Assembly (NCBI GenBank): GCA_035559995.1
Contig: DATMAM010000038.1
Span: 246,311-310,310 of the forward strand
Direction of reading: 5' to 3'
From: DATMAM01 sp035559995
GTDB taxonomy: Bacteria; Desulfobacterota; Binatia; UBA9968
DNA length: 64,000 nucleotides
Shown here: one piece after another, positions 1 to 7,850 of the stretch
How the letters are laid out: every line of letters starts with the position of its first letter
How positions within the stretch are numbered: position 1 is the first letter of the stretch
Made by a program: the position numbers and the translations under genes
The notes under the pieces: model-generated
What the model was told of the DNA's origin: nothing
Database searches by the model: none
Seen by the model: the letters and a program-made list of their open reading frames with translations, nothing else

Positions 1-158
1 AGAGAGAGCTTGCGCAAGCGGGTAAAGGGTCGACCTTGTCGGTTCGCGAAGGCGTTGACAGAGGCAAGCGAGCCGAGGGAGAATCGCCCCGCCGGCAGGA
101 GGCTACGATCGCCGACTGATCCGGCTAAGAATTTAAAAGATCCAAGGAGGAGGAATGC

Positions 159-593
159 ATGGCACTGCTTGAAATTGAAGGCGTCACGCACTGGTCGATC
201 CCGGTCAACAACATCGCGGAAGCGGAAAAGTTTTACGGCGATCTTCTCGGCCTAAAGCACGTCGGCCGGCTCGGAAACAACGTGATGTCGTGCTTCAATG
301 TGGGCGACCACAATATCCTTCTTTGCGAGCGGGAGAAGCCGCAAGATCAGAGTTCGGTCGAGCAGCGCGTGCACCATTCGTTCACGGTCAAGCCGGAGAC
401 GTTCGTGCGCGCGTGCAAGATCTTTCGCGAGAAAAACGTCCCGGTCGTCGAGCTGGTGTATCGCGCAAAGGGATACTTCACCGGAAGAGAGCTCTACTTC
501 CTGGATCCGAGCGGGAACAGGCTCGAGCTTCGCGACCCCACCTGGAAGCCCGGCATGCCCGAGCCTAGCTTCGAGGAACTCGCTCGTTCGTGA
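159..593 (+). CDS. VOC (glyoxalase/dioxygenase fold) family protein
   Basis: A 144-residue protein of the vicinal-oxygen-chelate superfamily. It opens with a typical first beta-alpha module (HWSIPVNNIAEAEKFYGDLLG, near residues 11-31) and ends with the usual YFLDPSGNRLEL strand (near 112-123), whose Glu is normally a metal ligand. Such proteins are metal-dependent lyases or extradiol-type dioxygenases, and the substrate cannot be told from sequence. A strong GGAGGAGGA lies just upstream; an ATG four bases earlier opens only a five-codon frame, so ATG 159 is chosen. A terminator follows the gene. The Rieske oxygenase next door suggests a role in aromatic catabolism, which is inference. Confidence 0.85.
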   Translation: MALLEIEGVTHWSIPVNNIAEAEKFYGDLLGLKHVGRLGNNVMSCFNVGDHNILLCEREKPQDQSSVEQRVHHSFTVKPETFVRACKIFREKNVPVVELVYRAKGYFTGRELYFLDPSGNRLELRDPTWKPGMPEPSFEELARS

Positions 594-674
594 AGACGCT
601 CCGGAAGCCGCGCCGCGCGGGCCGCTTGTCTTGGCGCCCGACGGTTTTCCGGGGAACTTTTTGTTTGCTTTCGA

Positions 675-703
675 GGCCGCTGAGCTTGACAGCGGCCCGT
701 TTT
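675..703 (+). terminator. Intrinsic terminator after the VOC gene
   Basis: A perfect 8-bp stem, GGCCGCTG (675-682) against CAGCGGCC (690-697), has a 7-nt loop and is followed by CG and four T. It lies between the VOC gene and the dioxygenase alpha gene, so the two are probably separate transcription units. Confidence 0.65.
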
Positions 704-712
704 GATTATAAA
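686..712 (+). promoter_or_regulatory. Candidate sigma70 promoter for the dioxygenase operon
   Basis: TTGACA at 686-691 and TATAAA at 707-712 are separated by 15 nt, shorter than the ideal 17. The -35 hexamer sits inside the terminator hairpin, so terminator and promoter overlap. Transcription would start only a few bases before the GTG at 724. Confidence 0.35.
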
Positions 713-723
713 CGCACCATCGC

Positions 724-1977
724 GTGCCTGCTCACCGCCTTCCGCTGTCAAGCTATGCCTGGCCCAAAGAGGGCCATTGCCGGATTCCTTATTGGGTCTA
801 CTGGGATCCGTTTGTCTACGAGCAAGAGCAGGCAAAGATCTTTCGCGGTCCCACCTGGAACTACGTCGGCTTAGAGGCCGAGCTGCCGAACGGCGGGGAC
901 TTTAAAACGACTTTCGTCGGCGACACGCCGGTCATCGTCTGTCGCGATCACGGCGGCGCCATTAACGTCCTCGTCAACAAGTGCGCGCACCGGGGCACAA
1001 CGGTTTGCCGCGAGCCCTACGGTCACGCCCGTCAGTTTACCTGCATCTACCATCAGTGGTGTTACGACCTGAAGGGGAATTTGGTCGGCGTTCCGTTTCG
1101 AAGCGGCGTCGTCGAGAGCGGCCGCCGCGTGAGCGGCATGCCCGAGGATTTCAAGCTCGAAGACCATTCGATGCTCAAGCTCAAGGCGGAGGCCTGCAAC
1201 GGGGTCATCTTTGCGTCTTTCGATCAGCGAATGATCCCGTTCCGGGACTATCTGGGCGCCAAGATGTTTTACTATTTCGAGCGCGTCTTCGACGGGCGCG
1301 AGTTACAGTTTCTAGGCCGAACCCGGCAGAAGATGACCTGCAATTGGAAGCTCGTCTTCGAGAACATCAAGGATTATCACGCGACCTTGCTGCATGTGTT
1401 CCTTGTGACCTTCGGGCTCTATCGAGCCGATCAAAAATCGAAAGTGGAGATCGACGACACTGGCAGGCATTCGGTGCTCGTTTCCCGCCGGGGCGAACCG
1501 AGGCCGTCCGAGGTGACGCAGGAGATCGGCGCTTTTAAATCCGATTACGTTCTGCACGATCCATCGATCATCACGGGCAGGAAGGAATTCAAGGACGAGC
1601 ATACGGTGGTGATGCAGACGGTCTTTCCGAACCTGATCATCCAGCAGCAAACGAACACGCTGGCGCTAAGACAGATCGTGCCGCTCGGTCCAAAAGAGGT
1701 AGAGCTGGTTTGGGACTTTTTCGGCTATCGAGACGACGATGCCCAAATGTTGGACTTCAGGCTGAAGCAGTCGAGCCTGATGGGGCCCGCGGGGCTGGTC
1801 ACTATCGACTACGCGGAGGCAGTGGAAATCTGCCAGCGAGGCGCGGAAGCAAAAGCGCAGCAATGCGCGCTATTGGAGATGGGCGGCCGAGAGGTTCACG
1901 ACACCGACTACATGGTTACGGAAGCCGCCTTGCGCGGTTTTTACAGGTATTACCGGGAGATTATGGGCTTCGAATAG
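724..1977 (+). CDS. Aromatic ring-hydroxylating dioxygenase, alpha subunit (Rieske)
   Basis: The catalytic large subunit (417 residues) of a Rieske non-haem iron oxygenase, which adds dioxygen to an aromatic ring using electrons from a reductase. The Rieske [2Fe-2S] ligands are visible as C87-x-H89 (CAHRG) and C107-x2-H110 (CIYHQW). The mononuclear iron site is ENIKDYHATLLH, with D217, H219 and H224. Length is normal for the family. The GTG start is chosen because it gives the expected N-terminus; a terminator/promoter overlap lies just before it. The beta subunit follows after 78 bp. No ferredoxin or reductase gene is nearby, so electron transfer partners must be elsewhere. Substrate unknown. 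Confidence 0.93.
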   Translation: MPAHRLPLSSYAWPKEGHCRIPYWVYWDPFVYEQEQAKIFRGPTWNYVGLEAELPNGGDFKTTFVGDTPVIVCRDHGGAINVLVNKCAHRGTTVCREPYGHARQFTCIYHQWCYDLKGNLVGVPFRSGVVESGRRVSGMPEDFKLEDHSMLKLKAEACNGVIFASFDQRMIPFRDYLGAKMFYYFERVFDGRELQFLGRTRQKMTCNWKLVFENIKDYHATLLHVFLVTFGLYRADQKSKVEIDDTGRHSVLVSRRGEPRPSEVTQEIGAFKSDYVLHDPSIITGRKEFKDEHTVVMQTVFPNLIIQQQTNTLALRQIVPLGPKEVELVWDFFGYRDDDAQMLDFRLKQSSLMGPAGLVTIDYAEAVEICQRGAEAKAQQCALLEMGGREVHDTDYMVTEAALRGFYRYYREIMGFE

Positions 1978-2055
1978 GGCCCGGCGGCTGCGGGCGTAGA
2001 GTCGTCGCTCAGGCCTGCAAGCGCCATTTGACCGGGTCGATACAGCAGGTATCGC

Positions 2056-2529
2056 GTGGATCTTAAGGACTTAACTTTTGCGGCCGAGCAGCTGCTCCAT
2101 GCCTATACTCTTACCCTGGACGATGGGAGATACGAGGAGTGGCCGGATTTCTTCACGGAGGACGCCCTTTATAAGGTTATCGCGCGCGAGAACTTCGATC
2201 GCGGCCTGCCGCTTGCGACCATGTTTTGTGATGGCAAGGGGATGATGAGAGACCGCGTGGTCGCGATTCGCGAGGCTTCGATCTACGCGCCCGCTTATCT
2301 GCGCCATCTCGTGAGTTCGGTCCGGATCGCCGGACAAGAAAATGAGAGCTACCGGGTCGAGTCGAATTACGCGGTTCTTTCCACGCGCCACAACGAAGAA
2401 ACGAAGGTGTTCAACGCAGGGAAGTATCTGGACCGGATCGTCTTTGTGAACGGCGCGGCGAAATTCAAAGAGAAAGTCGTTGTCTATGACACGCTGCAGA
2501 TCCCGAGCCTGTTGGTCATTCCCATTTAG
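2056..2529 (+). CDS. Aromatic ring-hydroxylating dioxygenase, beta subunit
   Basis: A 157-residue small subunit with the SnoaL/NTF2-like cone fold typical of Rieske dioxygenase beta subunits. Supporting signatures are the N-terminal AEQLLHAYTLTLDDGRYEEWPDFFTE segment (split here across residues 6-31) and the C-terminal RIVFVNGAAKFKEKVVVYD region. It helps hold the alpha3-beta3 hexamer and is not catalytic itself. It starts at GTG and lies directly behind the alpha gene in the same orientation, so co-expression is likely. Confidence 0.9.
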   Translation: MDLKDLTFAAEQLLHAYTLTLDDGRYEEWPDFFTEDALYKVIARENFDRGLPLATMFCDGKGMMRDRVVAIREASIYAPAYLRHLVSSVRIAGQENESYRVESNYAVLSTRHNEETKVFNAGKYLDRIVFVNGAAKFKEKVVVYDTLQIPSLLVIPI

Positions 2530-2657
2530 CCGAAGAGAAGGCTTCAAGCCAGACGGGATGCTTGACGCCGGCGTCTTCCCCGACTCGTGGCGAGGAGCCG
2601 GCGACTGACCTGAAGCGGGCGCTCCATTCCATCGCGGCATTCAAGGGCGGCAGCATC

Positions 2658-4151
2658 ATGCTTTACCGGGCGCTGCAGAAAAGGGCGGAAGAATTTCCCA
2701 ACCGCACGGCGGTTGCGGGCGAGGAGCGAGCGCTCAGCTTCGCTCAATTGTTCGATCAGGCGACGAGCGCGGCGCGTTTATTGCGGCAACGGAACCTCGC
2801 GCCTGAAGATCGAATCGTGGTCGGCATGCCGCCGTCGCCCGATTTTTACGCGATCTTCTACGCGGCGTGCGCGCTGGGCGCGACGGTCGTTCCTGTGCTT
2901 CCCTCGGGGAAAATTCCGCGAGCGGTGTTGGAGCTGCGTCCTGCGCTCGCGGTCGGCGACCGGGGCTTCTTGAACGCGATGGAAAGCGCGTGCCCGCTAA
3001 GGCGCGGCACCATCGAATGGGATCGAAAGCGGGGATTTTGCCTGCCCGAGGCTGGGACGCGGCCGCTCGCGCGCAAGCGGCTCATACGGCGGGAAAAAAT
3101 TCTGGCCGTTTTGAGTTCCGGGACAACGGGCGAGCCGACCGTGCAGTTCACTACCGCGGAGGTGCTGCTCAGGCACGGGCAGCTAAGGGCAAAAGCGTTG
3201 GGGATCGGCGCTGACGATGTTTTACTTTCCACGCGCCCTTTCAACAACATGGCGAGCATCGACGCGCCGGTGATCTTGCCTTTGGTGTGCGGCTGTAAGG
3301 TTGTCGTCCGGGAGAAGTTTCAACGATTTGAGGCGGCAAGGACGATCGCGAGCGAAAAGGTTACGATCGTCTATGGTGTCCCGGTCATCTTTGAGATGTT
3401 GGCCTCGATTCCGGCAAATTATCCCGCCGACTTCTCATCGCTCAGGCTCTGCGTTTCCGGCGGCGCGCCGTTGCCGATGTCGGTGTTCAACCGCTTCTAC
3501 AAGCGGTTCGGAATAGCGATACGACAGCGCTATGGCGGGACACAGTTTTTTCCGGGATTCAATTTTGACCGGCGCGGAGTTCCGGGCGCGGTGGGGCAGG
3601 TTTCGGGCCCTTTCCCGATGACCGTCGTCACCGAGCGCGGAAAAAGGGCGCGTCCCGGCGAGATCGGAGAGATCGCGTTAAATTTTATGAAGCTGAAGAG
3701 CGCCTTTTGGAGATCGTGCTTCAAAGACAGTCCGGACCGGCGTGGCAGGTATGTTTATACCGGCGACCTTGGGCGCGTGGACACTTCAGGAAACCTCTAC
3801 ATCGTGGGGCGAAAGAGCCCCTTCATCAAGGTCGGCGCGAACCGGGTGGCCCCCGCGGAGGTGGAAAGCGTGATGCGCTCGCATCCCAAGGTTCGCGACG
3901 TGATCGTGACGGCTTATCGCCCTGGAAAGAGTGACGAGGCGGTACGGGCCGTCGTTGTGCCCGACGGTCGGGTAACTGCACAGGAGCTGCTCGCTTATTG
4001 CTTGAGCCGGTTGGACGCTTACAAGTGTCCGCGGCGGATCGACTTTCGGCGAGACTTGCCGAGAAACGCTCAAGGAAAAATCATTCGCTACGACGTTCGC
4101 GCCAGCGACGGTAAAAAAACGAAGGCAAGCCAGCCGACGACGTCAAAATAG
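2658..4151 (+). CDS. AMP-binding acyl-CoA ligase/synthetase
   Basis: A 497-residue ANL-superfamily enzyme that adenylates a carboxylate and usually transfers it to CoA. It has the P-loop-like SSGTTGEPT, the core YTGDLGRVD motif, and the C-terminal RNAQGKIIRYD with the catalytic Lys. The frame is open to a TTG at 2562, but ATG 2658 (MLYRALQKRAEEFPNRTAV) gives the normal ANL N-terminus. It follows the dioxygenase genes by 128 bp and precedes an acyltransferase-like gene by 15 bp. It may activate a product of ring oxidation or an acyl group for the next enzyme; the substrate is not predictable here. Confidence 0.88.
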   Translation: MLYRALQKRAEEFPNRTAVAGEERALSFAQLFDQATSAARLLRQRNLAPEDRIVVGMPPSPDFYAIFYAACALGATVVPVLPSGKIPRAVLELRPALAVGDRGFLNAMESACPLRRGTIEWDRKRGFCLPEAGTRPLARKRLIRREKILAVLSSGTTGEPTVQFTTAEVLLRHGQLRAKALGIGADDVLLSTRPFNNMASIDAPVILPLVCGCKVVVREKFQRFEAARTIASEKVTIVYGVPVIFEMLASIPANYPADFSSLRLCVSGGAPLPMSVFNRFYKRFGIAIRQRYGGTQFFPGFNFDRRGVPGAVGQVSGPFPMTVVTERGKRARPGEIGEIALNFMKLKSAFWRSCFKDSPDRRGRYVYTGDLGRVDTSGNLYIVGRKSPFIKVGANRVAPAEVESVMRSHPKVRDVIVTAYRPGKSDEAVRAVVVPDGRVTAQELLAYCLSRLDAYKCPRRIDFRRDLPRNAQGKIIRYDVRASDGKKTKASQPTTSK

Positions 4152-4166
4152 CCATCGCCCAAACCA

Positions 4167-4727
4167 ATGGCGCTCAACGAACAACTGGCATCGGTGCGGC
4201 TTTCCTACCTCTGCCACAGGATTCCGGGCCTGCGGCTCCTGGGAAGAACGATTTCGCCGTCGAGCTATTTTGCTTGGACCAGATTCGTCGCCGGGATTGC
4301 GTATTACGCCTACCCCGCCGACTGGCGGCGAATGCGATACATGCGCGCTGCACTCGCAAGTTTTCCTGCAGCCGAAGTCAAGAGAAGGGCGCGAGAGAAT
4401 ATCCTGTACCGGAAGTGGATGAGAACGCTAATCCACGGTTGGCCCAGCTGGGCCAACCGGTGCCACGAATGGGTCCGCGTAGAGGGAAGCGAGCACTTGA
4501 CCGAAGCTCTTGGCCTGCGCCGCGGCGCCGTGTTGCTCTCGGGTCACGCCTACGGTCTGGTCACGCTCGTCGCGCCGGTATTGAGTCGGCAAGGCTACCG
4601 GCTCAATCGCATCGGCCGCGGGCTCAGGGGCGACCCCGAGAAGAGATGGGGAAGGCCCCTGGAGCACGAGGGGTGGACCTACAGCACGTTTGGCGGTGAT
4701 TTCTGGGACCACGTGCGCGCGCTCTGA
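4167..4727 (+). CDS. LpxL/HtrB-like acyltransferase, early stop
   Basis: A 186-residue protein resembling the N-terminal part of LpxL/HtrB lysophospholipid/lipid-A acyltransferases. There is a hydrophobic N-terminus, a basic helical stretch near residues 70-90 (KRRARENILYRKWMR), and GAVLLSGHAYGL near 139-150 matching the segment that carries the family's catalytic His. Full-length members have about 280-320 residues; this one stops soon after the active-site half. Reading in another frame continues for about 30 codons past the stop, so either a frameshift or truncation by the adjoining prophage is possible. Catalytic function is doubtful in this form. Confidence 0.6.
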   Translation: MALNEQLASVRLSYLCHRIPGLRLLGRTISPSSYFAWTRFVAGIAYYAYPADWRRMRYMRAALASFPAAEVKRRARENILYRKWMRTLIHGWPSWANRCHEWVRVEGSEHLTEALGLRRGAVLLSGHAYGLVTLVAPVLSRQGYRLNRIGRGLRGDPEKRWGRPLEHEGWTYSTFGGDFWDHVRAL

Positions 4728-4891
4728 CCGAGAATGTGAATACCGGGGGGCCGCGCATGCGAAAACTTTTGAATTCAAAGGCTTACCGCGAGAGAAGTGG
4801 ACTTTCAATGGGCCAGTATTAGACCGGAAGGGAGCTGAGAATCAACCGCCGTTTGATATCTTCCATACTTTTCTGATACTTTTCCGCCCTG
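4728..4891. other. Non-coding stretch, candidate prophage left end
   Basis: This 164-bp AT-richer gap separates the truncated host acyltransferase gene from the NotI-like gene. It contains two exact ATACTTTTC copies (4865-4873 and 4876-4884, 11-bp period), preceded directly by a degenerate copy ATATCTTCC (4856-4864). Mu-like elements begin with TG and carry clustered transposase sites inside the end; TG occurs at 4725 and 4736. No right end is available for comparison, so the exact terminus cannot be fixed. Confidence 0.3.
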
Positions 4892-5518
4892 ATGCGAAGA
4901 GAACCAGTCCCGCGATTCGGCATTGGCGAGTGGTACGGCTATTCCTTTGTGCACCTCACCCCTGAGCGCCGCCGACAGTTTGCCGAGCTTGCACATATCC
5001 AGACAAAACGTAATGCACCTCCCTGCCCGTTTCTCTCCGGTGGTGCCGTCACCGTTCCGTGTCCAAAGAAGGGTGGTATTTGTTCCTTGCGGTTGTATCG
5101 TCCTGTCGGGGACAGCTCGGCGGTTCCGGTCGAAGGAGAGGCGGGAAGTTTGCGCGTTGTATGTCCGCATCGCTTCAAACAAGACGGAGTAATCTACAGC
5201 AAGATTGGCGAAACGATTCTCGGCACGCCAAGCCCGATCCGGGTTAATGAAGTTCGATTCTTGAAGCGGACCAACGAGCTAACAGCAGAAACAGAAGGCG
5301 AAGAAGAAAGCGAGCCGGAGTCGGAGGATGTTGGTAATATCGACACTGTGCTCGTCAACCCAGACATAACCCTACTACGTTGGTGTGCATTGGAGATTCA
5401 GGCGGTCTATTTCTCCGGAAGACAGATGGGCCTGCTCTTCACCCATATTAAAGAGTATGCCGGCGAAGGCATCCCCTTCCCCGATCTCGGACCGCTGATC
5501 TCGACGTTTCCAAATTAG
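4892..5518 (+). CDS. NotI-family type II restriction endonuclease homologue, short
   Basis: Its 208 residues resemble the N-terminal half of NotI (about 383 residues), a PD-(D/E)XK nuclease with an iron-binding Cys4 site. The four cysteines are C45 (PPCPFL), C57, C64 (GGICSL) and C91 (VVCPHR). The catalytic pattern appears as D151 followed by E168-I-Q170 in WCALEIQAVYFSG, corresponding to the D...E-x-Q set of NotI. The C-terminal half is absent. An acidic insert (EGEEESEPESED) lies at about residues 135-146. Its stop overlaps the stop of the convergent GemA-like gene by two bases. No methyltransferase is adjacent. Family call is confident; activity is uncertain. Confidence 0.7.
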   Translation: MRREPVPRFGIGEWYGYSFVHLTPERRRQFAELAHIQTKRNAPPCPFLSGGAVTVPCPKKGGICSLRLYRPVGDSSAVPVEGEAGSLRVVCPHRFKQDGVIYSKIGETILGTPSPIRVNEVRFLKRTNELTAETEGEEESEPESEDVGNIDTVLVNPDITLLRWCALEIQAVYFSGRQMGLLFTHIKEYAGEGIPFPDLGPLISTFPN

Positions 5519-5997
5519 GCGGTGGCCTGTTGGACGAGTAAGGATTCGAGGGCGGCGCGGAGGATCGTGACTTGGCGGGAGTTTTGTGGACGCGGGCATT
5601 TGATGATCTTGTAGCAAAAGCGCAGGTAGCCGTCGCGCTCGCGCCATTGGATTTGCGATGCGATCCTGTCCAGCATGCGGAGCTGCCCTTCCGTGACCCG
5701 GCGGTAAACTAGGACTTTCCTTGGCTGCTGAACGTGGCCAGCTTCCTTTCTCAGGTCGCTTTCATAAATGAAAGGGTTTTTGACGTGGGCGCCCATCGCG
5801 ATCAGCCGATCAATGAGTACCCGCCGTTGCTCAAGCGAAAGCCTAGAGATAGACCGGACTCCCAGGTTGATGTCAGCTGCCATCCACCGGATTTGATCCA
5901 GCCCAGCCCAGGGATCAAGGATTCCTTTATCTTCGAGCTGGCGGCGCGCCTCGTGGATTGCCCGATTTTGCAGATAGTAGACCTGTGGACGCTTCAA
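5515..5997 (-). CDS. GemA-like (Mu gp16, DUF1018) regulatory protein
   Basis: A 160-residue protein and the last gene of the leftward early operon. Its two halves match the pattern of GemA/DUF1018: an N-terminal helical unit (QIRWMAADINLGVRSISRLS, about residues 35-54) and a C-terminal unit beginning VTEGQLRMLDRIASQIQW, followed by a second helical segment. In Mu, GemA modulates host gene expression and replication. The ATG overlaps the preceding stop by 4 bp, showing translational coupling. The assignment rests on pattern and position and is moderately secure. Confidence 0.5.
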   Translation of the reverse strand: MKRPQVYYLQNRAIHEARRQLEDKGILDPWAGLDQIRWMAADINLGVRSISRLSLEQRRVLIDRLIAMGAHVKNPFIYESDLRKEAGHVQQPRKVLVYRRVTEGQLRMLDRIASQIQWRERDGYLRFCYKIIKCPRPQNSRQVTILRAALESLLVQQATA

Positions 5998-6353
5998 AAC
6001 AAATTCTCCTGGCGTTCCAGAGGGTCGGTCTCGGCCAGGGCGCGGCGGCGGTCGCCAACCTCTGTTAGAACTGAATCGAGGTAGTTAAGCGCCTCTTGCT
6101 TCTCCCGCTCCGTGAGCGCGACGAAGTAGCCCTTTGCCGGCGAGGTGCAGATCGGCTTTTTATAGATTGTCACGAGCTGGGAGACGGTTTCTCTGAAGTC
6201 ACGGTCAGAAAGGAACTGATTGCGGAGCAAATTAAACCTGGTCAATATCACCGCCCGCGGCGCGGCTTTCTCAAGCCCGGCGTAGTGGTCTTTCAGAAAT
6301 GCCCAGATCGCAGCCTGAAGCGGGCTCATCAAGCTGTCGCGATCGAACGTCAC
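5994..6353 (-). CDS. Phage early protein, possible winged-helix
   Basis: A 119-residue protein of unrecognised family. It has an N-terminal helix-rich region (SPLQAAIWAFLKDHYAGLEK) and a middle segment ending in CTSPAKGYFVALTEREKQEA. The latter resembles the wing and tail of winged-helix proteins found in phage early operons, an impression only. The GTG at 6353 overlaps the DUF5131 stop as GTGA, so it is preferred over the longer in-frame ATG at 6398. A 4-bp overlap joins it to the GemA-like gene. Confidence 0.6.
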   Translation of the reverse strand: MTFDRDSLMSPLQAAIWAFLKDHYAGLEKAAPRAVILTRFNLLRNQFLSDRDFRETVSQLVTIYKKPICTSPAKGYFVALTEREKQEALNYLDSVLTEVGDRRRALAETDPLERQENLF

Positions 6354-7273
6354 GCCGGGAACTCCCTGACCTGTAGATCCTTCGGCCATTCGTTCCAATC
6401 GCCAGCTTTCGAATCATTGAAAAATAAAGGTACGGTTCCAGCCGGCGCACGGTTCCTATTTTTTACTGAGAGCAGCCGGACGGGGTTATTTCGCCATTCG
6501 TTTTCATCGACCACAGGCACGGCTCCGAGCTGTTTCACAAAGCACGGAACTTCTGCCTCTTTGCACTGGCGAACGATACTTCTCACCCATCCAAGATCCA
6601 TTGGGCGGGCGCACGGGCCGCTCTCTCCGCCCAGGATCACCCAATTCAACGCCAGCGACCACTTCGAGTAGTCCTCATCGCCAAGATCGATCTCTTGGAA
6701 GGCGTCGCTTATATCGATCGGTGCGAGCAAGGGTTCTAGAGAGAGAAAGCGGACGGCGGCGGGAATAGTTTCGTCTTGAATAAACGGCAGGCGATCGTCG
6801 AACGTCGGCTGATTCTCGGCGCTGATTCCCCACCAGATGTTCTGCGCCACTCGCTCGAAGCCGCCGGTCTCTTTCCATTCTTGGAACCGCCACCAGTCGA
6901 AGAACTCCCGCATCCGTTCCGGGCGCTTCGTTAGAACCTGGAAGGTATGCCAGTGAGCCTGGCGCATTACCCCATAAACACGGCCAACGAATTCCAACGG
7001 GATGCTCTCGTGAAAGAGATCGCTCATAGAATTGACGAAAATGCGGCGCGGCCTCTTCCATCTAAGCGGTTGATCTAACAGCTCCGGCACAACGCGTACT
7101 TCGCCGGTCCAGACAGGGCCGTGCTCGGTGCTGCGAGTCAGGCCACCGTAAGATTGATGGCGGTGTGCCTCGCGCATGGCGTAACAATTCGTGCAGCCCG
7201 CGCTTACAAGCGAGCAACCGCGAACGGGATTCCAGGTCGCGTCGGTCCACTCGATCTTTGAACGGTCGCCCAC
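6350..7273 (-). CDS. DUF5131 (phage Gp37/Gp68) family protein
   Basis: A 307-residue protein with the hallmark N-terminus SKIEWTDATWNPVRGCSLVSAGC and a Cys cluster at C20, C27 and C30. Other signatures are VFVNSMSDLFHE-type (RRIFVNSMSDLFHESIP), FQVLTKRPERM, and WVILGGESGPCARPM. The family is widespread in phages and plasmids. Its Cys cluster and barrel-like pattern recall radical-SAM proteins, but no reaction is established to my knowledge. GTG start with AGAGGAAG six bases upstream. It lies in the early operon beside DUF1643. Confidence 0.85.
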   Translation of the reverse strand: MGDRSKIEWTDATWNPVRGCSLVSAGCTNCYAMREAHRHQSYGGLTRSTEHGPVWTGEVRVVPELLDQPLRWKRPRRIFVNSMSDLFHESIPLEFVGRVYGVMRQAHWHTFQVLTKRPERMREFFDWWRFQEWKETGGFERVAQNIWWGISAENQPTFDDRLPFIQDETIPAAVRFLSLEPLLAPIDISDAFQEIDLGDEDYSKWSLALNWVILGGESGPCARPMDLGWVRSIVRQCKEAEVPCFVKQLGAVPVVDENEWRNNPVRLLSVKNRNRAPAGTVPLFFNDSKAGDWNEWPKDLQVREFPA

Positions 7274-7275
7274 GG

Positions 7276-7365
7276 CTACTTCCTCTTAGAGCACGCGATG
7301 TGCATGCCGCGGTTGACGCAACGCGGTGGCCGCTTGGTCTTCTTTCTGCTAGCCAGTTTTTTCAC
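7276..7365 (-). CDS. 29-residue basic peptide in early operon
   Basis: A small frame of 29 codons starts with GTG, overlaps the DUF1643 stop as GTGA, has AGAGGA upstream, and ends two bases before the DUF5131 start. The product is strongly basic (KKLASRKKTKRPPR) with two Cys (residues 16 and 25). Tight coupling on both sides argues it is translated; function unknown. Without it the operon would have an 88-bp gap, unusual here. Confidence 0.45.
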   Translation of the reverse strand: MKKLASRKKTKRPPRCVNRGMHIACSKRK

Positions 7366-7850
7366 TGCATTCCTCTAAAGGGCTGAAGTTTAGTGTCGCC
7401 ACGCACATAAAGCGGGTGGCGCGGATCGCCAGCCTTTGTCTTCCCGAGGCACCAAATTGGGTATTCTTTCAGGACAGTCTCCAGTAGTGCCTGTGCGCGT
7501 GGCCGTTGCCATCGCTCCAGGTTTCCCCATGCGGCGACGATCGCGGCGGCTTGTACAGCAGCTCGCTTGATCCACTCGTCGTTGTAATTTCCGACGACAG
7601 TATCCCGCCAGGCTTGCAGCGCGAGCCTATCCGTTGACCGGAAGCCGAAGAGATTGACCACAGAAAGCGAACCGAAATTCCAGCGCTTTGCAAAATCGAC
7701 GCACCGGCGAATGGTAGGATCGTCCTGCTCGGCATCAGCCGTGCTCGGGTTGATCATGATGAACAGCACGCGCGGAAGGAGCGGCGCCCATTCTCGCTCT
7801 AAGAGAAAGCGGAATTTACCGCTCTCGTCTATGACGGCGTTCCCGGTCAC
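7362..7850 (-). CDS. DUF1643 family protein
   Basis: A 162-residue protein matching DUF1643 throughout: RVLFIMINPSTADAEQDDPT near residues 29-48, RRCVDFAKRWNFGSLSVVNLFGFRSTD after it, and a C-terminal LGKTKAGDPRHPLYV. The family occurs in phages and in bacterial islands; biochemical function is not established. It overlaps Gam by 4 bp and the small basic peptide by 4 bp. Confidence 0.85.
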   Translation of the reverse strand: MTGNAVIDESGKFRFLLEREWAPLLPRVLFIMINPSTADAEQDDPTIRRCVDFAKRWNFGSLSVVNLFGFRSTDRLALQAWRDTVVGNYNDEWIKRAAVQAAAIVAAWGNLERWQRPRAQALLETVLKEYPIWCLGKTKAGDPRHPLYVRGDTKLQPFRGMQ

